The notes beneath the pieces were generated by a model. The model saw nothing but the letters and a program-made list of their open reading frames with translations. It had not been told where the DNA came from and searched no databases. Made by a program: the position numbers and the translations under genes. Below are positions 1-5,141 of a stretch of 5,141 nucleotides of DNA, in pieces. The stretch comes from Bacteroidales bacterium (GTDB lineage Bacteria > Bacteroidota > Bacteroidia > Bacteroidales > Tenuifilaceae): contig WBUV01000271.1 of assembly GCA_008933525.1 (NCBI GenBank), positions 1-5,141 on the forward strand. The letters are read 5' to 3'. Within the stretch, counting starts at the first letter, position 1. Every line of letters begins with the position of its first letter.

Positions 1-153
1 GTTTTGTGCTCATAATAATTTTGAATTTAATTTTAAAAGAAATGCGAATTCTAAAAATAATACACATTAGAACTTACAATACTTTAAAGGTTTAAGAGGT
101 AAACGAGCCAAAACGCTGATGTAAAGTTAATTTCTGTGAAAAAGAACGGTAAA
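1..153. other. AT-rich intergenic region downstream of corA
   Basis: This stretch is strongly AT-rich and lies beyond the stop codon of the minus-strand corA gene. I see no convincing gene, no strong GC-rich hairpin and no tRNA-like structure. Short open frames reach the left edge (for example plus-strand 3-95), but they look like chance in AT-rich DNA. The only small patterns are the 8-bp palindrome CTTTAAAG near 82-89 and GGTAAAC occurring twice (near 98 and 148). No clear corA terminator is visible. Confidence 0.6.
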
Positions 154-1032
154 CTAAATAATTTTACGATGCCGAAACCAAATAAATATTAATCCTGAAA
201 TCAAAAGCATTACACCAAGCACAATAAAATATCCGTTGTGCCATTGTAACTCGGGCATAAAACTAAAATTCATCCCATACACTCCAGCAATAAAGGTTAG
301 CGGCAAGAAAAAAGCCGAAAAGATTGTAAGCAACTTCATTACATCGTTGCTGCGCTTTGCGGTAATTGATAGGTAAGTGTTTAGTATAGAGTTAACATCC
401 TCAATAACCTCGTCGTAATGCAGCGTGTAGTTTAGTGCTGTCTCCTTTAAATCCTGCAATAACGAGGCTGAATCGGGACTTACAGTTAAGAGGTTAAATA
501 CATTTTGGGTTAACTGCAGGATTTTTTTCGATATCCTAGCTTTCGACTTCTGGAAATATAACGCCTCAACGGAAATGGATTTACCATTCTGAAGGAATAT
601 CAACTTTTCAAATTCATCAATCCTATCGCTTTGGGTATGCAAAGGTTTTTCATAGGTTAATAGCATCTCGTTAAAAATATCGAGCACCAATGCCTCTGAA
701 CTATCATAAATTAGGGAGCGGTTACTAAGAAAATCAAACTTAGCCCTATGTACGGTTATTAGTAAACTCCCGTTATAAAAGAACGCTATTTTATTTGATA
801 ACTCTCCAACTGTGGTTACATTGGCAGTGTGATGCGCAGAATACGCTCTAAGAATGACAAAGGTATAATCGTTTATTTTCTCAATCTTAGGCAAGTGTCC
901 TTGCTCAAGGCTATCCTCCAACAAGTTAAAATCGATATTGAAGGGCTGAGTTATTTCCTTAAGTTCCTCCTGTGTTGGTTTTTCAAGGTCAATCCACTCA
1001 ACGGTGTTATATTTCCTGATGGTCTTGCTCAT
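154..1032 (-). CDS. corA: CorA-family divalent cation (Mg2+/Co2+) channel protein
   Basis: This is an inner-membrane CorA-type transporter of 292 residues, expected to act as a pentamer that lets Mg2+ (and often Co2+ or Ni2+) into the cell. Residues 1 to about 200 form the soluble cytoplasmic domain. It begins with the typical VEWIDLEKPT segment (11-20). A long stalk helix then runs into TM1 (about 232-251), followed by the signature YGMN at 252-255, the external-loop MPEL at 259-262, and TM2 (about 267-286) with a basic RHRK tail. By remembered alignment to Thermotoga maritima CorA, N229, M232 and L235 match pore-lining N288, M291 and L294, and N255 matches selectivity residue N314; L243 replaces M302. 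The length is slightly below the usual 310-350 residues, mainly in the N-terminal domain. The ATG at 1032-1030 fits the family N-terminus; no Shine-Dalgarno is seen. It lies 55 bp downstream of the 199-residue gene on the same strand. The family is certain; the exact ion is not. Confidence 0.95.
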   Translation of the reverse strand: MSKTIRKYNTVEWIDLEKPTQEELKEITQPFNIDFNLLEDSLEQGHLPKIEKINDYTFVILRAYSAHHTANVTTVGELSNKIAFFYNGSLLITVHRAKFDFLSNRSLIYDSSEALVLDIFNEMLLTYEKPLHTQSDRIDEFEKLIFLQNGKSISVEALYFQKSKARISKKILQLTQNVFNLLTVSPDSASLLQDLKETALNYTLHYDEVIEDVNSILNTYLSITAKRSNDVMKLLTIFSAFFLPLTFIAGVYGMNFSFMPELQWHNGYFIVLGVMLLISGLIFIWFRHRKII

Positions 1033-1051
1033 ACGAATCTATGTATTTATT

Positions 1052-1067
1052 ATATCTGAGTAGATAT
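1052..1067. repeat. Small inverted repeat between corA and the upstream gene
   Basis: ATATCT and AGATAT form a 6-bp perfect stem with a 4-nt loop (GAGT) in the 55-bp gap between the two minus-strand genes. On the minus strand it lies just downstream of an oligo-T run and upstream of the corA start. The stem is short and AT-rich, so it could be a weak operator or simply chance. It is too weak to call a terminator. Confidence 0.2.
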
Positions 1068-1087
1068 TTAAAAAAGTCTATTCATCG

Positions 1088-1687
1088 TCACCTAGCCATT
1101 TCCTTAATCTCATCAAAACCATCCATTACATTCTTAATCATCAGTAAGCGCTGGTTTATGTTGATTAATCGCGTTTTAAGATTCATATTCTTAACAATTG
1201 CCAACTCCTCGTTGGTTAGCGTGGAGTACTTCCGCATTACTTCAATTTTTGTTACTACAAACGATATTGCTTGCAGAATATTCTCGTAAACAAAGCTGCT
1301 TTTGGCCTTTATCTCATCGCCTTTATTGGATGTTTTAATAAGCTCTTGTCCTTTATTGTTTATTTTACCACGCTTTCGGAGTTTTTCGTATAGTTCAATA
1401 TTCTTATTCTCATCCGATTTGTAGAAAACGCTTTCCAGAATATCGGTCTGCAGAAGTTTTATAATAGTCTTTATTTGAGGGTCGTTGGCTTTGGTGTTGC
1501 TAAATTTATCAAAGTTTACCGTTTTTAATACCTCAAGGTTGTTTACAATTTCTATATAAAGTAGGCGAAGGTATACGGTCGTATCCTGCCTAATACGCTG
1601 GTATTTTTCAATTTTTCCAATTACAGTCTCAATAAAATCGACTGATTTTGTTCCTACGCCTATTCCTGTTTCAATGGTTTCGAGCAT
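1088..1687 (-). CDS. Hypothetical helical protein, 199 residues
   Basis: I do not recognise this protein. It is 199 residues long and Lys/Glu/Ile/Leu-rich, with no Cys and no Trp. It has no signal peptide and no clear membrane segment, which points to a soluble cytoplasmic protein. The pattern suggests helices at about 16-58, 68-88, 96-106, 133-155 and 158-197, with a basic, Gly/Asn-containing linker at about 104-130. The segment at about 38-56 (VYLRLLYIEIVNNLEVLKT) is the most regular amphipathic helix. The start at 1687-1685 is the first ATG after the divergent intergenic region, and the gene ends in TGA at 1088-1090. Open length, ordinary amino-acid composition and tight packing with corA (55-bp gap, same strand) support a real gene. 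It may be co-transcribed with corA, but nothing in it shows a link to Mg2+ transport. No catalytic motif is visible. Confidence 0.75.
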   Translation of the reverse strand: MLETIETGIGVGTKSVDFIETVIGKIEKYQRIRQDTTVYLRLLYIEIVNNLEVLKTVNFDKFSNTKANDPQIKTIIKLLQTDILESVFYKSDENKNIELYEKLRKRGKINNKGQELIKTSNKGDEIKAKSSFVYENILQAISFVVTKIEVMRKYSTLTNEELAIVKNMNLKTRLININQRLLMIKNVMDGFDEIKEMAR

Positions 1688-1708
1688 GGTTTGAATGTAT
1701 TAATAAAT

Positions 1709-1716
1709 CAAAATTA
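1709..1716 (-). promoter_or_regulatory. Possible -7 promoter element for the hypothetical gene and corA
   Basis: Read on the minus strand these bases are TAATTTTG, a match to the Bacteroidota -7 consensus TAnnTTTG. It sits 21 bp upstream of the ATG at 1687, which would give a very short 5' leader. No good TTTG (-33) element lies at the right spacing, and such 8-mers arise easily in AT-rich DNA, so this is tentative. Confidence 0.3.
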
Positions 1717-1744
1717 GCAATAAAAGTGTTAAATTCTAGTTAAA

Positions 1745-1784
1745 TACATTTGACAAGTATTTTCCTGTTACAAATATTTATAAT
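1745..1784 (+). promoter_or_regulatory. Putative promoter region of the M16 peptidase gene
   Basis: TACATTTG at 1745-1752 matches the Bacteroidota -7 consensus TAnnTTTG and would give a leader of about 75 nt; no clear TTTG -33 box accompanies it. Overlapping it is a perfect TTGACA (1750-1755), and TATAAT occurs at 1779-1784 and again at 1787-1792. The spacers (23 and 31 bp) are too long for a standard sigma70 promoter. The region very likely contains the promoter because the neighbouring gene is divergent, but the exact start site cannot be settled from sequence. Confidence 0.35.
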
Positions 1785-1804
1785 TTTATAATACAATTGT
1801 TACA
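1766..1804 (+). repeat. Paired TGTTACA direct repeats flanking an 8-bp tandem repeat
   Basis: TGTTACA occurs at 1766-1772 and again at 1798-1804, 32 bp apart, about three helical turns. Between them TTTATAAT is repeated twice head to tail (1777-1784 and 1785-1792), followed by the palindrome ACAATTGT (1793-1800). The arrangement could bind a regulator just upstream of the M16 start, or arise by chance in AT-rich sequence. No known operator is recognised. Confidence 0.3.
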
Positions 1805-1833
1805 TCTATTACTCACACCCTAAAAAATAAAAA

Positions 1834-4761
1834 ATGAATCAGTTTAAAGTATTGTTCCTTATGTTGGCTGTTTCAATGATGGCCTGTACAGGGAATAAGT
1901 ATCAAAAAAAAGTTCAGAAGGATAGCAATGGCTACTCCTACGAGTCGGTAAGCAACGACCCCGCAAATCTTCGAGTTTACACCTTAAGTAACGGCTTAAA
2001 GGTTTACCTTTCGCCAAACAGCAAGGAGCCTCGTGTTATGGGGCTAATTGGCATAAGAGCAGGCTCAACCAGCGAGCCAGAATCGACAACTGGACTAGCC
2101 CACTACTTTGAACACATTATGTTTAAAGGAACAAGTTCCTTTGGAACCACTGATTGGGAAAAAGAAAAACCATTACTCGATTCAATTTCCAATCTATTTG
2201 AGATTTATAGAGCCGAAACCGATGAGGCAAAACGTAAAGCAATTTACGAGAACATTGATAAACTCTCGGTTGAAGCATCGAAATACGCCATTCCAAACGA
2301 GTACGATAAAATGACATCGGAGATTGGCGCTCGTTACACAAACGCATTTACATCGTATGATAGAACTGCATATATCAACGATGTACCCTCAAGCGAACTT
2401 CAAAAGTGGCTGAAACTTGAATGTAATCGTTTTGGAGACATCGCCTTACGACTATTCCATACCGAACTTGAAACTGTTTACGAAGAGTTCAACATGTACC
2501 AGGATAGGGACGACTCAAGAGCTTACAACGCACTTCAGAGCGCACTTTTTCCTAAAAACCCACTTGGTCGCGATGTTATTGGATTCCCATCGCATCTTAA
2601 GAATCCATCGATGGTGAATATTCTAAAATTTAAGGAAACTTGGTATGTTCCTAACAATATGGTTATTTGTCTCTCAGGCGATTTCGACCCTGAAAAAGTA
2701 ATACAGATGATTGATGCTACCTTCGGTAAAATGGAGTCAAAACCACTTCCTACAATCGAAAAAATTGTTGAGGATCCAATTACAGAACCCATTGAGAAAG
2801 AAGTTTTTGGACCCGATGCAGAAAACGTTCTTATAGCTTACCGCTGCGAGAGTAATACTCCAGAAAACAGAAAAATGCTATACCTAATGGGGCGTATCCT
2901 ATACAACGGGAAAGCAGGCATTATTGATATTGACCTGATGCAGGAACAAAAAGTACTTGAGGCTTATGCCTATTCTGGATTTACTAACGATTATGGTAAT
3001 TTTACTCTTTATGCAAAACCCAAGAACAATCAAACCCTTGAGGAGGCAAAAGCAGAGCTACTTAACGCTATAGATAAACTTAAAAAAGGCGACTTCCCCG
3101 ATTGGATGCCAACTGCCATTGCAAATCAAAACAGATTATCGATGTTACGTGGCTTACAGGAAAATTTTAGGGTTTACAACTACTTAAACGCTTTCATTCA
3201 GCAGCAGGAATGGGCAAACATTCTAACTTTTGCTGATGAAGTTGAAAAAGTCTCTAAGCAAGAAATTGTTGATTATGCCAACAAGTTTTTTGCCGATAAC
3301 TATGTAACAGTTTATAAGCGAAAAGGAGAAGCTAAAGACTTGGTGAAAGTTAGCAAGCCCAAAATCACACCAATCCAAATCAACCGAACAGATAGAAGTA
3401 AATACTATGAAGATTGGATGAAAATACCAAGCGATACAATCAACCCTGTTTTTGTTGATTATGCAAATGCTTTCCAAACAGTTAAAGTAAAAGAAGGTGT
3501 CGATTTAAGCTATATTGAGAATAAGAATAACGAACTTTTCACCAATTACTATATTGTTGATTTTGGAAAGAATCATAACCTGAAAACTCCAATTGCAATA
3601 AACTACCTACCATACATTGGCACAAAGAAACATTCTGCAGCAGATTTAAAACGCGAACTTTTCCGTTACGGATTGAGCACTAGTGTTTGGAGCGGCGACG
3701 ATAGGTCGTGGATTTATATTTCGGGACTAAACCGAAACTATGAAAAAGGGCTGGAATTTATGGAGGAAATTCTTAATGAATCGGAGCCCGATACTGCCGC
3801 TTACAACAAATATGCTGAGCGCATTATTAAAGAACGTAACGATGCCAAACTAAGCCAGGATAGAATTCTGTGGGAAGGTATGTGGAACTATGCCATTTAT
3901 GGTCCACGGTCGCCATTCAACGATTTAGTTACCAACGAGGAGTTGAAAAGCATCAATCCAGCTGAGCTAACCGACATGGTTAAAACCTTAACTACCTATC
4001 CACATAAGATTTTTTACTATGGACCAAGTTCTTTAGCCGAAGTTAAAACTGAGATTGAAAAGTACCATAAAATTCCTGAAACACTAAATTCAATTCCTCA
4101 GGAAAAGGATTACCCCGAAATAGATATTAAAGGAAAGCAAGTGCTTCTGGTTGATTACGATATGTCGCAAGCAAACCTAATATTGATATCGAAGGGCGAA
4201 CCATTCTCTGAGGATGTTTACATTAAATCGAACCTATTTAACCAGTACTTTGGCAACTCCATGTCGTCCATAGTATTCCAGGAAATTCGTGAAGCACAAG
4301 GTATGTCGTACTCAGCATGGTTGGGCTACAATTCACCATCGGAAAAGGATAAGTCGTTCTACCTAATGGGTTACATTGGTACACAACCCGATAAACTCGA
4401 TGGAGCATCCTCAACCATTGAGCGCTTACTAAACAATATGATTGAGAACGAAAAATCATTGGAAATTTCTCGAAAATCGATAATGAATACAATATCATCG
4501 GAACGAATTATTAACGACCAACTTTACTTCCAATGGTTGTACAATGAGGATCTTGGCTTAAAACGTGATATCCGTAAAGATTTTTATGAGGCCGCAGAAA
4601 AAGGCACGATGAGCGATTTGAAGAGTTTCTTTGATGGTTATATCAAAAATAAACCATACACCTATTTAATTATCGGCAACACCAAAGCAATTGATAAAAA
4701 AGTGTTGAATAAAATGGGCACTGTAAAGGAATTATCTCTTGAAGAGTTATTTGGATACTAA
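1834..4761 (+). CDS. M16 family zinc metallopeptidase, full-length four-domain lipoprotein
   Basis: This is a 975-residue pitrilysin/insulinase-type (M16) peptidase that probably degrades peptides in the periplasm. A short hydrophobic leader ends in MMAC, with the predicted lipidated Cys at residue 18. No acidic cluster follows it (C-T-G-N-K-Y-Q-K), so surface export is not suggested. Domain 1 (about 46-265) has the inverted zinc motif HYFEH at 90-94; E93 is the catalytic base, and E218 in ELETVYEE the third zinc ligand. H94 and E218 are separated by 123 residues rather than the usual 75 or so, owing to an inserted charged helical segment (about 105-155). Domain 2 is about 266-510. Domain 3 (about 550-750) lacks HxxEH, as expected of the inactive half. 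Domain 4 (about 765-960) keeps the R819/Y826 substrate-binding pair (REAQGMSY). The ATG at 1834 is preceded by an in-frame TAA at 1828-1830, which fixes the start; the leader is A-rich without Shine-Dalgarno. It is transcribed alone and ends at a strong hairpin. Family and activity are highly likely; the substrate is unknown. Confidence 0.96.
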   Translation: MNQFKVLFLMLAVSMMACTGNKYQKKVQKDSNGYSYESVSNDPANLRVYTLSNGLKVYLSPNSKEPRVMGLIGIRAGSTSEPESTTGLAHYFEHIMFKGTSSFGTTDWEKEKPLLDSISNLFEIYRAETDEAKRKAIYENIDKLSVEASKYAIPNEYDKMTSEIGARYTNAFTSYDRTAYINDVPSSELQKWLKLECNRFGDIALRLFHTELETVYEEFNMYQDRDDSRAYNALQSALFPKNPLGRDVIGFPSHLKNPSMVNILKFKETWYVPNNMVICLSGDFDPEKVIQMIDATFGKMESKPLPTIEKIVEDPITEPIEKEVFGPDAENVLIAYRCESNTPENRKMLYLMGRILYNGKAGIIDIDLMQEQKVLEAYAYSGFTNDYGNFTLYAKPKNNQTLEEAKAELLNAIDKLKKGDFPDWMPTAIANQNRLSMLRGLQENFRVYNYLNAFIQQQEWANILTFADEVEKVSKQEIVDYANKFFADNYVTVYKRKGEAKDLVKVSKPKITPIQINRTDRSKYYEDWMKIPSDTINPVFVDYANAFQTVKVKEGVDLSYIENKNNELFTNYYIVDFGKNHNLKTPIAINYLPYIGTKKHSAADLKRELFRYGLSTSVWSGDDRSWIYISGLNRNYEKGLEFMEEILNESEPDTAAYNKYAERIIKERNDAKLSQDRILWEGMWNYAIYGPRSPFNDLVTNEELKSINPAELTDMVKTLTTYPHKIFYYGPSSLAEVKTEIEKYHKIPETLNSIPQEKDYPEIDIKGKQVLLVDYDMSQANLILISKGEPFSEDVYIKSNLFNQYFGNSMSSIVFQEIREAQGMSYSAWLGYNSPSEKDKSFYLMGYIGTQPDKLDGASSTIERLLNNMIENEKSLEISRKSIMNTISSERIINDQLYFQWLYNEDLGLKRDIRKDFYEAAEKGTMSDLKSFFDGYIKNKPYTYLIIGNTKAIDKKVLNKMGTVKELSLEELFGY

Positions 4762-4773
4762 CTTAGATATGTT

Positions 4774-4814
4774 GAAAGAAACAACCACCCTGCTTTAGGG
4801 TGGTTGTTTCTTTT
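4774..4814. terminator. Bidirectional intrinsic terminator between convergent genes
   Basis: AAAGAAACAACCACCCT (4775-4791) and its exact reverse complement (4797-4813) form a perfect 17-bp stem with a 5-nt loop GCTTT; a G-T pair can add one more. The loop-proximal part is GC-rich (ACCACCCT/AGGGTGGT) and the outer part supplies a T-rich tail (TTTCTTTT) on the plus strand and TTTCTTTC on the minus strand. It starts 13 bp after the M16 stop and ends 20 bp before the stop of the opposing methyltransferase gene, so it should terminate transcription from both sides. Confidence 0.9.
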
Positions 4815-4833
4815 ATATGAAATCCGAATCTAA

Positions 4834-5141
4834 TTAAAAAAGTTTTAACTGCTCAGCATAATTGTCCGAATTCTCAAGCCTAAGCAACTTCTGCTTAACA
4901 TCTACACCACCAGCATACCCAACTAACTCGCCATTGCTTCCAATAATTCTGTGACAAGGAACAATTATTGAAATTGCATTGGCTCCATTGGCTGCGGCAA
5001 CCGCTCTTATTGCCTTGGTATTATTCAACTTTTGCGATAAACCCATATAGGTTTCTGTTTTTCCATAGGGTATTTTGAGAAGTTCGTTCCAAATACTTTT
5101 TTGAAAAGGAGTACCAATCAATAGTAATGGCAACTCAAAGT
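4834..5141 (-). CDS. ogt: Methylated-DNA--protein-cysteine methyltransferase, C-terminal part (cut by window edge)
   Basis: This is the DNA-binding and active-site domain of an O6-alkylguanine-DNA alkyltransferase, which repairs O6-methylguanine by moving the methyl group to its own cysteine in a suicide reaction. The reading frame is open to the right edge (FELPLLLIGTPFQ), so the true start lies outside; the TTG at 5133 is probably internal. Numbering from that TTG: TPFQKSIWNELLKIPYGKT (8-26) is the usual domain start, R43 in RAVAAANG is the expected arginine finger, and PCHR at 59-62 holds the acceptor Cys60 (codon 4956-4954). GYAGG (72-76) and E87 match the conserved end. PCHR, not PWHR, argues for an active enzyme rather than an alkyltransferase-like protein. 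Where human MGMT has NPVP before the active site, this protein has NAIS. About 100 residues are visible of the usual 150-180. It converges on the M16 gene and shares its terminator. Confidence 0.94.
   Translation of the reverse strand, partial: FELPLLLIGTPFQKSIWNELLKIPYGKTETYMGLSQKLNNTKAIRAVAAANGANAISIIVPCHRIIGSNGELVGYAGGVDVKQKLLRLENSDNYAEQLKLF

Noticed and set aside
16..23. TAATTTTG on the plus strand, resembling a Bacteroidota -7 element
   Set aside because: No gene follows it on the plus strand (corA downstream is antisense) and the motif is expected by chance in such AT-rich sequence.
3..95. Open frame reaching the left edge on the plus strand, a possible 3' end of a neighbouring gene
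   Set aside because: Only 30 codons, made mainly of Ile/Leu/Lys as AT-rich noise would give, with no motif to support it.
829..1289. Open reading frames on the plus strand opposite corA and the hypothetical gene (829-1059 and 1041-1289)
   Set aside because: They are antisense to well-supported coding sequence, have no recognisable motifs, and overlap each other and the intergenic gap; they look like shadows.
1777..1792. Tandem TTTATAAT considered as an attachment site or mobile-element scar
   Set aside because: The unit is only 8 bp with two copies, and there is no integrase, transposase or terminal inverted repeat nearby.
2108..4498. Several 66-86 codon open frames on both strands inside the M16 gene
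   Set aside because: All lie within a clearly coding M16 sequence, show no family resemblance and have no plausible start context.
154..5141. The window as a whole considered as a defence or other accessory system
   Set aside because: CorA, an M16 peptidase and Ogt are common housekeeping or envelope genes, lie in separate transcription units, and show no toxin, nuclease, reverse transcriptase or phage signature.

Overview
The window is AT-rich and gene-dense, and looks like ordinary chromosomal DNA from a member of the Bacteroidota, probably a Bacteroidales-like lineage. The reasons are: start codons preceded by A-rich leaders with no Shine-Dalgarno sequence, TAnnTTTG-type -7 promoter matches in the divergent intergenic region, and a large lipoprotein M16 peptidase of a form I associate with this phylum. 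The assignment is an inference. There is no rRNA, tRNA, CRISPR array, insertion sequence or phage gene.

Layout, left to right. Positions 1-153 are AT-rich and non-coding as far as can be seen. A CorA-family divalent-cation channel (154-1032, minus strand) follows, and 55 bp upstream of it on the same strand is an unrecognised helical 199-residue protein (1088-1687). These two may form a transcription unit read right to left. A 146-bp divergent intergenic region (1688-1833) carries putative promoters for both directions and short repeats. The largest gene (1834-4761, plus strand) encodes a 975-residue M16 zinc metallopeptidase lipoprotein with complete catalytic residues. It ends at a strong 17-bp perfect hairpin (about 4774-4814) that can terminate transcription from both sides. 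Beyond it, a convergent gene for an O6-methylguanine-DNA methyltransferase (4834 to the right edge, minus strand) is cut by the window end.

The genes do not form an evident pathway: ion transport, envelope proteolysis and DNA repair sit next to each other in separate transcription units. I looked for a novel system and did not find convincing evidence of one. The least explained elements are the 199-residue protein next to corA and the repeat-bearing divergent promoter region.
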